NCBI GenBank assembly: GCA_934663645.1
Contig: CAKUKR010000002.1
Coordinates: forward strand, 1 to 64,000
Reading direction: 5' to 3'
From: an uncultured Muribaculaceae bacterium
GTDB lineage: Bacteria; Bacteroidota; Bacteroidia; Bacteroidales; Muribaculaceae
DNA length: 64,000 nt
The stretch's first letter is position 1. The number at the start of each line of letters is the position of its first letter. Positions 26,251 to 33,583 of the stretch are shown here, in pieces. Position numbers and translations under genes: made by a program. The notes beneath the pieces are model-generated. The model searched no databases and was not told where the DNA came from. It worked only from the letters and a program-made list of their open reading frames with translations.

Positions 26251-27158
26251 TTCATGTAAACATCGGCGAGGCGGCTCACCTCGTCAGCGAGCATGGCACG
26301 GAGTTCGGGTGGCTCGAGAGCCTCAACCTCAGCTCCGAAGCTCAACAACTCATGCACAAGCTCGTAGTTGAGCTTGAGGCGGTATGTAAATATGGAATAG
26401 TCCTGGTGCAACTGTTCCTGCTGGGAATGGTGCAAAGGCAGGGCACGCAGGTATTTGGCCTGACGCGGCGTAGTGCGAATGCGCACATCGCGCACACTGG
26501 CGTGCGACGAGGTTATGCCGATGATGTCGGCAAAGAAGCCCTCCGGGCTTGTGCCTTCAGGCATTTCAAACTCCTCGCCGGTGAGCGTCATCTCCTTGAC
26601 GCGGTCGAGGGCGTATGTGCGTATGCCGCGCGAGGGCGAGGCCGGGTCGTCGCCCTCCTTGAGGCCGACCATATACCACCGCTGCTTGTACAGGCGCAGG
26701 AAATAGGGGCGGTAGTGTATGTCGTGCTCCACGCGCGAGCGGTTGAAACCAGCGTAGGAGAATATGATTTTCTCGTGGTGCGCCGCAGCCTCGATGGCGC
26801 GTGAGAGAAACTGCCGCGAGGAGGGCACGTCATCGACCATCACCATTGCGGCCGCGCTCTCGCCGCTCATGGCGGTGCGCACAGCGTATGAATCGAGCAG
26901 CCAGTTGGAGAACGCCTTGTCTCTTATTCCAGAGGGGCGTTTGACACGGTACTCGCCATCCTTGCCGCACTCGATGTCAATGTGGAAATTCTCCTCAATG
27001 GCGCGGCGGTAATGGAAGAATGTGCGTTCGGGTATGGGGTTGCCGTCGCTGAGGTGCGAGCGCAGCCACAGCTGGTTGAGCCGCTCGCGCGAGATGCTGC
27101 CGTAGCGCGTTATCGTGTCTACTATCCACACATACCGGGAGAAGAGGTCTCGTGCCAT
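26247..27158 (-). CDS. WYL-domain transcriptional regulator
   Basis: 303 residues. The N-terminal winged-helix region (SRYVWIVDTITRYGSISRERL, then RTFFHYRRAIEENF) precedes a WYL domain (~150-240; RVEHDIHYRPYFLRLYKQRWYMVGL, RTYALDRVKEM) and a C-terminal extension. WYL domains sense ligands, often nucleic acids or nucleotides, and regulate stress or defence genes. The start at 27158 is chosen because it begins at the conserved MARDLFSRY; the upstream 25 residues are low quality. It heads the operon with the HAD and aroB genes; no defence genes are near. Confidence 0.88.
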   Translation of the reverse strand: MARDLFSRYVWIVDTITRYGSISRERLNQLWLRSHLSDGNPIPERTFFHYRRAIEENFHIDIECGKDGEYRVKRPSGIRDKAFSNWLLDSYAVRTAMSGESAAAMVMVDDVPSSRQFLSRAIEAAAHHEKIIFSYAGFNRSRVEHDIHYRPYFLRLYKQRWYMVGLKEGDDPASPSRGIRTYALDRVKEMTLTGEEFEMPEGTSPEGFFADIIGITSSHASVRDVRIRTTPRQAKYLRALPLHHSQQEQLHQDYSIFTYRLKLNYELVHELLSFGAEVEALEPPELRAMLADEVSRLADVYMK

Positions 27159-27174
27159 TTGCCTTGGAATTAGT

Positions 27175-27819
27175 TTATCGGTCGGTTTGGTCAATATTGC
27201 ACAGGCGCACCTGCTGGTCGGGTTGAGGCGCAATCCCGCTCACGTCAAATGAGGCGTATGTGCGGCGGTTGACGTATGCCCCGTCCTCGGGGAGGTTCTC
27301 CCCCACCAGATAGCAGTCTACGGTTCCTTGCCCCAATGTAGCCTCGTCAGCGACCATGGTGAAGCGCGTGTCGCGGGCATTGCTTTGCACCGTGAGTTGC
27401 ATATTCAGGTAGTCGCCTACACGAGTGGCAGACAGCACTTTATAGCAGACGTGGCTCATGCGGCGTATCTCGTCCAGAGAATGTCTCCTGACCGTGCCGC
27501 TCGGTATCGCGGCGGCAGAGCGTATCACCGCCGGCACAGGGCGCAGGACGGTGTCGGCAGGGTTGGCTTGCCAATAGGCCACGATGCGCTGGCCGGCCTT
27601 TGCTCCTTCGAGCGTCTGGGAGCTGCTGAGGCGCACCACGGGCGACGAGGGTGTGCGCTGTATGTCGAGTTGCGTCCCCTGCCCCTCGCCGGAAGCCACG
27701 ACAGTGGCAAAGTCAGTGAAACTGACAGGCGTGGGCTGCGGCGTGTCGTCGCTGCCGCAGGAGGGCAGCAAAGCCATCGCCAAGCACCACAGCAGCGTAT
27801 ACATCAACTTATTATTCAT
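27175..27819 (-). CDS. NigD-like lipoprotein
   Basis: 214-residue lipoprotein (ALLPSC, Cys21 from the chosen start at 27819). The start overlaps the end of lolD by 8 bp and yields a normal signal peptide. The mature part is beta-rich, with AGQRIVAYWQANPAD and a C-terminal YASFDVSGI segment that resembles NigD-type lipoproteins of Bacteroidales; the resemblance is weak. Coupling to lolD suggests an envelope role. Function unknown. Confidence 0.7.
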   Translation of the reverse strand: MNNKLMYTLLWCLAMALLPSCGSDDTPQPTPVSFTDFATVVASGEGQGTQLDIQRTPSSPVVRLSSSQTLEGAKAGQRIVAYWQANPADTVLRPVPAVIRSAAAIPSGTVRRHSLDEIRRMSHVCYKVLSATRVGDYLNMQLTVQSNARDTRFTMVADEATLGQGTVDCYLVGENLPEDGAYVNRRTYASFDVSGIAPQPDQQVRLCNIDQTDR

Positions 27820-28528
27820 CACTGGCACCTCCTTCTCCTTGCTCGTCATTATCACTGTCGCTACGGGCATCCTCCACCGAGGTTATACGTCCGTCACGCA
27901 TCGTCACCACGCGCTGCGCTATTGCGGCCAGAGCCGGGTCATGGGTAACGATGACGAAGGTCTGCCCCAGCGAGCGGTTCAGCTCCGCCATGAGGGCGAG
28001 TATTTCGTCACGGTTCACGCTGTCAAGGCTTCCCGTCGGCTCGTCAGCAAACACTATTTTGGGGCGGTTGACCAGCGAGCGGGCTATCGCCACGCGCTGC
28101 CGCTCGCCTCCCGACAGCTGCGCCGGCTTGTGCGTGGCGCGGTCTGATATGCCGAGCATCTCAAACAGCTCGCCGGCACGCGCCATCGCCTTCTGCCGCG
28201 ACGCGCCCCCTATCATCGCCGGCAATGCCGCATTCTCAAGAGCCGAAAACTCGGGCAGCAGCTGGTGAAACTGGAAGATGAAGCCGATGTTGGCGTTTCT
28301 GAACTCCGAGAGGCGGCGGTCACGCAGCCGCGTCAGGTCAACGCCGTCATACAGCACCGTGCCTGAATCGGCGGCATCGAGCGTGCCGGCAACCTGCACC
28401 AGCGAGGTCTTGCCCGCGCCGCTCGGCCCCACTATTGCCATTATCTCGCCGTCGCGTATGGTCAGGCTGATGTCGTCCAGCACACGCAGCGAGCCGTAGC
28501 TCTTGTATATGTCATGCAGTTCTACCAC
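27812..28528 (-). CDS. lolD: LolD-like lipoprotein-release ABC ATPase
   Basis: 238-residue ATP-binding protein with Walker A GPSGAGKTS, Q-loop IFQFHQLLPEF, signature LSGGERQRVAIARSL, Walker B KIVFADEPTG and switch HD. The FQFHQLLPEFSALENAALP block is diagnostic of LolD, which powers transfer of lipoproteins from the inner membrane to LolA. I chose a GTG start at 28528 because V-E-L-H-D-I-Y-K-S-Y-G aligns with the usual LolD beginning; an ATG at 28570 would overlap tcdA by 59 bp. The LolC/E permease is not in the window. Confidence 0.88.
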   Translation of the reverse strand: MVELHDIYKSYGSLRVLDDISLTIRDGEIMAIVGPSGAGKTSLVQVAGTLDAADSGTVLYDGVDLTRLRDRRLSEFRNANIGFIFQFHQLLPEFSALENAALPAMIGGASRQKAMARAGELFEMLGISDRATHKPAQLSGGERQRVAIARSLVNRPKIVFADEPTGSLDSVNRDEILALMAELNRSLGQTFVIVTHDPALAAIAQRVVTMRDGRITSVEDARSDSDNDEQGEGGASDE

Positions 28529-29297
28529 AGTCGTTCTTATTGCTGTCCTCGCGCCGGGCTTCCGCCGCAAGGTCGTTTGTCACCTTTGCCGCCATGAAAA
28601 TGCCGAAAGTCGCCGGCAGCGAGGCGACAGTCCCGTATGATGTGCGCTTGTAGGCAGAATCCACCTCGATGAGCGACGCAGTGTGCGGACGCTCTGTGCT
28701 TGCCACCACAGGCAGACGGCGACGCAGCCCCATGCGTTTCAGCCGCTGGCGGACTGCCCTTGCCAACCCGTCTTCGCGTGTCTCCCACAGGTCGAAGTAT
28801 GACACCTGCGAGGGGTCAGTGCGCCCGCCCGCGCCCATCGACGAGATTACCCGCAACCTGTCCGTCAGGCAATGAGCCAGCAGCGCGACCTTCGGGGCGA
28901 CGGTGTCTATGCAGTCCAGCACATAGTCGTAGCCGGGCAACAGCAGCTCCGCAGCGTTGTCCGGCGTCACTGACATCTGCAGCGTCACGAAGTCCACGTC
29001 AGGGTTGATGCTCCTCGCCCGCTGAGCCATGACCTCGGTCTTGGCCATGCCCACAGTGTCACGTGTCGCTATGATCTGGCGGTTCAGGTTGGTCACGTCC
29101 ACCGCATCGGCATCGACCGCTGTGACATGCCCCACGCCGCTGCGCACGAGCATCTCCACGGCATAGCCGCCCACGCCTCCTACGCCCACCACCAGCACAC
29201 GGGCTCGCGCGAGGGCATCGGCAGCATCGTCGCCTAACAGGCGGCGCGTGCGCTCGTCCCACCGCGAGGGGACAGCTGCTGTCGCATCATTCATCAT
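28512..29297 (-). CDS. tcdA: tRNA threonylcarbamoyladenosine dehydratase (TcdA/CsdL)
   Basis: 261 residues of the ThiF/E1-like family. The ATP-binding motif VLVVGVGGVGGYAVEMLVRSG, the NLNRQ motif and the C-terminal ASLPATFGIFMA block identify TcdA, which cyclises t6A in tRNA (ct6A) using ATP. The family's second half (SSMGAGGRTDPSQV) is present. The start at 29297 is the first of two adjacent ATGs; a longer frame to 29354 adds an unlikely hydrophobic stretch. It heads the run tcdA, lolD, lipoprotein. Confidence 0.93.
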   Translation of the reverse strand: MMNDATAAVPSRWDERTRRLLGDDAADALARARVLVVGVGGVGGYAVEMLVRSGVGHVTAVDADAVDVTNLNRQIIATRDTVGMAKTEVMAQRARSINPDVDFVTLQMSVTPDNAAELLLPGYDYVLDCIDTVAPKVALLAHCLTDRLRVISSMGAGGRTDPSQVSYFDLWETREDGLARAVRQRLKRMGLRRRLPVVASTERPHTASLIEVDSAYKRTSYGTVASLPATFGIFMAAKVTNDLAAEARREDSNKNDCGRTA

Positions 29298-29382
29298 AGC
29301 AGCAAAATTAGCGAAAAAAAACGTCCCTGCCAAGCCCCTTACGCCCCCTGTCACGCAAAACAGCAGAAAAACACGACTGACA

Positions 29383-29414
29383 TTTGGTCATAACAGCAAA
29401 GGGTGTTAACTTTG
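29383..29414 (+). promoter_or_regulatory. promoter of NfnAB-type pair
   Basis: TTTG (29383-29386), 20-nt spacer, TAACTTTG (29407-29414). The transcript start would be near 29420, about 70 nt before the ATG at 29491, which excludes the longer start codon at 29422. Confidence 0.78.
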
Positions 29415-29490
29415 CAGACAATTGTTAACACACGGAACAACGCAGACGCGACCCGACAGCCGCCGATGCACAACAGAAAACCTAAAACCT

Positions 29491-30345
29491 ATGTTCACTA
29501 TCCAAAGCAAGCGTGAACTTGCACCCCGCATCACCGAGATGAAGGTGCTTGCCCCAAGGGTAGCCCATTCGGCCATGCCCGGACAGTTCGTGATAGTACG
29601 CACAGACGAGCTGGGAGAGCGCATCCCCCTGACTATCTGCGACTATGACCGCGAAGCCGGCACCGTGACCATCGTCACACAGGCCATAGGCATCTCCTCG
29701 CAGAAAATCTGCGACATGAACGCCGGCGACAGCTTCGCCGACTTCGCCGGGCCGCTCGGCCTCCCATCCGACCTTACGGAACTCTCCGACGAGGAGCTGA
29801 GCCGCCTCAACATCCTGTTCGTGGCAGGAGGCGTGGGCACTGCCCCCGTCTACCCACAGGCCAAGTGGCTCGCCCAGCACGGCGTGAAAGCCGACGTGAT
29901 AATCGGCGCAAAAACCAAGAGCCTCTTCACATACGTCGAGGAAATGCGACAGGTGGCAAACGTGCACCTCTGCACCGACGACGGCTCGGAAGGCTTCCAC
30001 GGCATGGTGACAGCCCTCATGGAGCATCTCATCGAGAAGGAAGGCCGCCACTTCGACCGCTGCGTCGTCATCGGCCCGATGATCATGATGAAATTCGCGT
30101 CGCTCACCACCAAGAAGTACGGCATCCCCACCATGGCATCGCTCAACGCCCTAATGGTGGACGGCACCGGAATGTGCGGAGCATGCCGTGTAACCGTGGG
30201 CGGCAAGACACGCTTCACCTGTGTCGAAGGACCCGAATTTGACGCTCACCAGGTAGACTTCGACGAGGCTATGCGCCGCCAGAACATGTACAAAGGCGTA
30301 CCCAAAACCGATCCCGAAAAACATAAATGCAACTGCCATGGCTAA
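29491..30345 (+). CDS. FAD/NAD(P)- and [2Fe-2S]-binding oxidoreductase subunit (NfnA/SudB-like)
   Basis: 284 residues. The N-terminal FAD-binding beta-barrel and the central NAD-binding fold (FVAGGVGTAPVYPQAKWL) lead to a C-terminal [2Fe-2S] cluster motif (GTGMCGACRVTVGGKTRFTC). This matches the small subunit of NADH-dependent ferredoxin:NADP oxidoreductase (NfnA) and the related sulfide dehydrogenase beta subunit. It works with the next gene, which it overlaps by 8 bp. Cytoplasmic; likely balances NADH, NADPH and ferredoxin in an anaerobe. Confidence 0.9.
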   Translation: MFTIQSKRELAPRITEMKVLAPRVAHSAMPGQFVIVRTDELGERIPLTICDYDREAGTVTIVTQAIGISSQKICDMNAGDSFADFAGPLGLPSDLTELSDEELSRLNILFVAGGVGTAPVYPQAKWLAQHGVKADVIIGAKTKSLFTYVEEMRQVANVHLCTDDGSEGFHGMVTALMEHLIEKEGRHFDRCVVIGPMIMMKFASLTTKKYGIPTMASLNALMVDGTGMCGACRVTVGGKTRFTCVEGPEFDAHQVDFDEAMRRQNMYKGVPKTDPEKHKCNCHG

Positions 30346-31723
30346 CAAGATACCCCGTGTCCCCGTGCGCGAGCAAGACCCGAAAGTCCGCGCAACAAAT
30401 TTCGAAGAAGTATGCTACGGCTACAACGCCGACGAGGCACGCCTGGAGGCATCGCGTTGCCTGACATGCCCCAAGCCCCGCTGCGTGACACGCTGCCCGG
30501 TGCATATCGACATACCCTCATTCATCAAGAACGTCGCCGCCGGCGACTTCCGACAGGCAGCCCGCGTCATCTCCCGCGACAGCTCACTGCCAAGTGTCTG
30601 CGGCCGCGTTTGCCCGCAGGAGTCACAGTGCGAGGGAGCGTGCGTGCTCGGCATCAAGGGCGAACCCGTCGCTATCGGCAAGCTCGAGCGGTTCACCGGC
30701 GACTGGGCCATCCAGAACGAGGAGGAAGCTCCTGAACTGCCCGAATGGAACGGCAAGAAAGTCGCCGTTGTGGGGTCAGGGCCTTCAGGCCTCGCCTGCG
30801 CCTCCGACCTCGCCCGCCTCGGCTACAAAGTCAAGATATTCGAAGCCCTGCACAAAGTCGGCGGCGTGCTCGTATACGGCATCCCCGAATTCCGCCTCCC
30901 AAAAGACCGCATTGTCGCCAAGGAGGTAGAGGCCGTGAAACGCCTCGGCGTGGAGATAGAGACAGACGTTATCATAGGCCGCACCGTCACCATTGACCAG
31001 CTCATGGACGACGAAGGCTATGACGCTATATTCATAGGTTCGGGCGCGGGACTGCCACGATTCATGGGCATCGACGGAGAAAACCTAAACGGAGTGTTCT
31101 CCGCCAACGAGTTCCTCACACGCGCCAATCTGATGAAGGCATACGACGACTGCTACGACACTCCCATATATACCGGCAACCGCGTGGTGGTAGTGGGCGG
31201 AGGCAACGTGGCAATGGACGCTGTGCGCACTGCCAAACGCCTCGGAGCTGAAGCATTCATCGTATACCGCCGCAGCGAGGACGAACTCCCGGCACGTCGC
31301 GAGGAAGTGCACCACGCCAAGGAGGAAGGCATCGAGTTCCGCATGCTCACCAACCCGGTGCGCATCAACGGCGACGACAAGGGCACAGTGCGCTCAATCT
31401 CCTGCATACGCATGGAGCTCGGCGAACCCGACGCTTCAGGCCGCCGCAGCCCCAAACCCATTGAGGGCAGCGAGTTTGAGATAGAATGTGACGTGGTGAT
31501 AATGGCTCTCGGCACAAGCCCCAACCCACTCATCAAGTCAACCACCAAAGGCCTCGACACCGACCGCAAGGGCTGCATAGTGGCTGACGAGGAGGGACAG
31601 ACCTCGCGTCCCGGCATATTCGCCGGCGGCGACGCCGTGACAGGAGCTGCCACCGTCATCCTCGCCATGGGCGCAGGCCGGCGTGCAGCAAAGGCCATCG
31701 ACCAGTACCTGCAACAGAAATAA
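30338..31723 (+). CDS. gltA: NADPH-dependent glutamate synthase-type oxidoreductase (NfnB-like)
   Basis: 461 residues. Two N-terminal [4Fe-4S] clusters are shown by CLTCPKPRCVTRCPVHIDIP and CGRVCPQESQCEGAC; a Rossmann FAD domain (VAVVGSGPSGLACASDLARLG), an NADPH domain (VVVVGGGNVAMDAVRTAKRLG) and a C-terminal FAGGDAVTGAATVILAMGAGR follow. Databases often name this GltA, but with the preceding subunit it more likely forms the NfnAB electron-bifurcating transhydrogenase. No large GltB subunit is present here. Confidence 0.92.
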   Translation: MANKIPRVPVREQDPKVRATNFEEVCYGYNADEARLEASRCLTCPKPRCVTRCPVHIDIPSFIKNVAAGDFRQAARVISRDSSLPSVCGRVCPQESQCEGACVLGIKGEPVAIGKLERFTGDWAIQNEEEAPELPEWNGKKVAVVGSGPSGLACASDLARLGYKVKIFEALHKVGGVLVYGIPEFRLPKDRIVAKEVEAVKRLGVEIETDVIIGRTVTIDQLMDDEGYDAIFIGSGAGLPRFMGIDGENLNGVFSANEFLTRANLMKAYDDCYDTPIYTGNRVVVVGGGNVAMDAVRTAKRLGAEAFIVYRRSEDELPARREEVHHAKEEGIEFRMLTNPVRINGDDKGTVRSISCIRMELGEPDASGRRSPKPIEGSEFEIECDVVIMALGTSPNPLIKSTTKGLDTDRKGCIVADEEGQTSRPGIFAGGDAVTGAATVILAMGAGRRAAKAIDQYLQQK

Positions 31724-31739
31724 CAGCAATCCCCACTTC

Positions 31740-31774
31740 GGGCATCCCGTCCGGCGCTGTCCGGCGGGATGCCC
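31740..31774 (+). terminator. stem-loop after NfnAB-type genes
   Basis: GGGCATCCCG (31740-31749) / CGGGATGCCC (31765-31774), a perfect 10-bp stem 16 bp after the stop and 20 bp before the next start. The run after it is CCCATAAAA, with no U-tract, so read-through into the regulator gene is possible. Confidence 0.5.
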
Positions 31775-31793
31775 CCATAAAACGCCGCCACAC

Positions 31794-33470
31794 ATGCCGT
31801 CTGCCCTGAAAGCACTTGCAGCCGTTGCATTAATGCTACTCACAGCATTGCTGTGCGAGGCCTCGGAACCAGAATCCATACGCCTCAAATGCCAGCACAT
31901 GGCAGACTCATACGACTATACGAACCTGCGGCAGGAATCGGCGCGCCTGCACACCCTGGCGCGCCGTGCAAACGACAAACGCCTCGAGGCATACGCATGC
32001 TACTACCTCGCCGCTTCAGAGCTGAAAACAGCATCTATACGGGAGGCTCGCATCCACGCGCTCAAAGCAGACTCCCTGGCGTCGCTTATCCACAACGACA
32101 CCGTAAAGGCCTCGGCATTAAACGTGCTCGGAATAATCGCCAATGAGTACGACGGCAACAACGCCCTTGCGCTGGGCTATTACCTAAGCGCGCTCGACTG
32201 CGCCTCCCGCAGCGAAAACAAGCGCACAACTGCAGGCGTTTACAGCAACATATCCCTGCTTTTCACATCTCACAACGACACCGCCGGGCTGCGGTACTGC
32301 CGCGAAAGCTACCGGCTCAGCCTTCAGACCGGAAAGCCGCAAGACACTTATTACCCCCTATGCAACCTCGCCACGGTATACCTGCTGAGAAATGACACGG
32401 CCAACGCATACCACTGCGCGATGAAAGCAGCAAAGCTCTCCCTGCAGTACAAGCTGCACCAGCCGGAACTCGCTCAGATACTGCTCGGCAGCGTGCTGAG
32501 GCTAATGGGACGCCGCAACGATGCGCTCGCAAGGCTCGACAATGCCATAGCCTCACTCAAACTGCGGAACCCGGCAAGCTCACTGCTGGCACAAGCCTAC
32601 TTCGAGAAAGCCCGCATTTTAAGCGACATGCGCGAATACTCAGCCTCAAACAGCCTGTGCACAGAGGCGCTGGCTTGCTCAAGCTCTCTGGGCAACCGAA
32701 GCTTCGTGTCTGACATGTACGCCCTGATGGCCGCAAACTACGAAGCGCTCGGCGACAAACCAGCCGCACTCGAAGCCCTAAAAAACGAGAACAACGTAAT
32801 CAAGTCTACCGTAAAGGTGCAAGACGCGACAATACACCGCGAAATAGAACGGACATTTGACCTGCTGCAAAAGGAAAAGCAACTCGGGCTGCGCGACATG
32901 CAGATTTCCCTGCACCGCCAGCGCATAGGCATCCTGGTCGGGCTGCTCGCCGTAATAGCAATAATCCTCTCTGTCGTGCTCGTGTCATACAGGAAGGAGA
33001 AACGCCTAAACAGGCGTATCGTCAGCCAGTTCAAGGAACACGATTCCCTCGAGCAGAAACTTATGGAAAAATCCGCCGCCGGAGGCCCCGCCGAAGAGAC
33101 ACAGAAGTCACTCTTCGAACAAATGGCCCGGCTCATGGAAGACGAGAAGCTGTACCTCGACAAACGCCTGAGCCGCGAATACCTCGCCGAAAGGCTGCAT
33201 ACCAACCGCACATACATCTCGAAGGTTGTCAAAGAAAACACCGGGCTTACACTCCCTCAATGGGTCAACCAATTCCGCGTCAAGAAATCACGCTTGATGC
33301 TCCAAGACCCGGCAATGAAATCTGCCGCCATCAAAGATATCGCCGACATGTGCGGGTTTGCCAATGTCTCGACCTTCAATGTGGTATTCAAGGAGGCCGT
33401 CGGACTTTCCCCGTCGGCATACCGCAAAGAGGCTCTGCAGCTGTCCAGACTCTCTGAAAAAGCAAAATAA
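31794..33470 (+). CDS. membrane-anchored TPR regulator with AraC-type DNA-binding domain
   Basis: 558 residues. Signal peptide (~1-22), periplasmic TPR array (~25-360, e.g. DTVKASALNVLGIIAN, KQARILSD-type repeats), one transmembrane helix (IGILVGLLAVIAIILSVVLVSY, ~375-400), a short coiled segment and a C-terminal AraC double helix-turn-helix (REYLAERLHTNRTYISKVVKE, IADMCGFANVSTFNVVFKEAVG). It should sense a periplasmic signal and act directly on DNA. The start at 31794 begins a clean signal peptide. The surface LRR gene 113 bp downstream is an obvious possible target. Confidence 0.88.
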   Translation: MPSALKALAAVALMLLTALLCEASEPESIRLKCQHMADSYDYTNLRQESARLHTLARRANDKRLEAYACYYLAASELKTASIREARIHALKADSLASLIHNDTVKASALNVLGIIANEYDGNNALALGYYLSALDCASRSENKRTTAGVYSNISLLFTSHNDTAGLRYCRESYRLSLQTGKPQDTYYPLCNLATVYLLRNDTANAYHCAMKAAKLSLQYKLHQPELAQILLGSVLRLMGRRNDALARLDNAIASLKLRNPASSLLAQAYFEKARILSDMREYSASNSLCTEALACSSSLGNRSFVSDMYALMAANYEALGDKPAALEALKNENNVIKSTVKVQDATIHREIERTFDLLQKEKQLGLRDMQISLHRQRIGILVGLLAVIAIILSVVLVSYRKEKRLNRRIVSQFKEHDSLEQKLMEKSAAGGPAEETQKSLFEQMARLMEDEKLYLDKRLSREYLAERLHTNRTYISKVVKENTGLTLPQWVNQFRVKKSRLMLQDPAMKSAAIKDIADMCGFANVSTFNVVFKEAVGLSPSAYRKEALQLSRLSEKAK

Positions 33471-33521
33471 ACCGCCCCGCCTTTCAAATACGGCAATTTT
33501 GCCTTATTAAAAAGCTGAATA

Positions 33522-33553
33522 TTGTGTTCTTCAGGATGTTGGAGGTAAATTTG
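33522..33553 (+). promoter_or_regulatory. promoter of the LRR surface protein
   Basis: TTG (33522-33524), 21-nt spacer, TAAATTTG (33546-33553), followed by a leader of about 25 nt. An imperfect GGCAA/TTGCC hairpin lies just upstream (33492-33503). Confidence 0.7.
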
Positions 33554-33583
33554 CGCCATTCTTAACTACCAAAATTCACAACA

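Noticed and set aside
27159-27233. N-terminal extension of the WYL regulator
   Set aside because: The additional 25 residues are not expected from the family, and the shorter ATG begins at the conserved segment.
29491-31723. Glutamate synthase (GltBD) locus
   Set aside because: There is no large GltB subunit; the pair with an FAD/[2Fe-2S] subunit fits NfnAB better.
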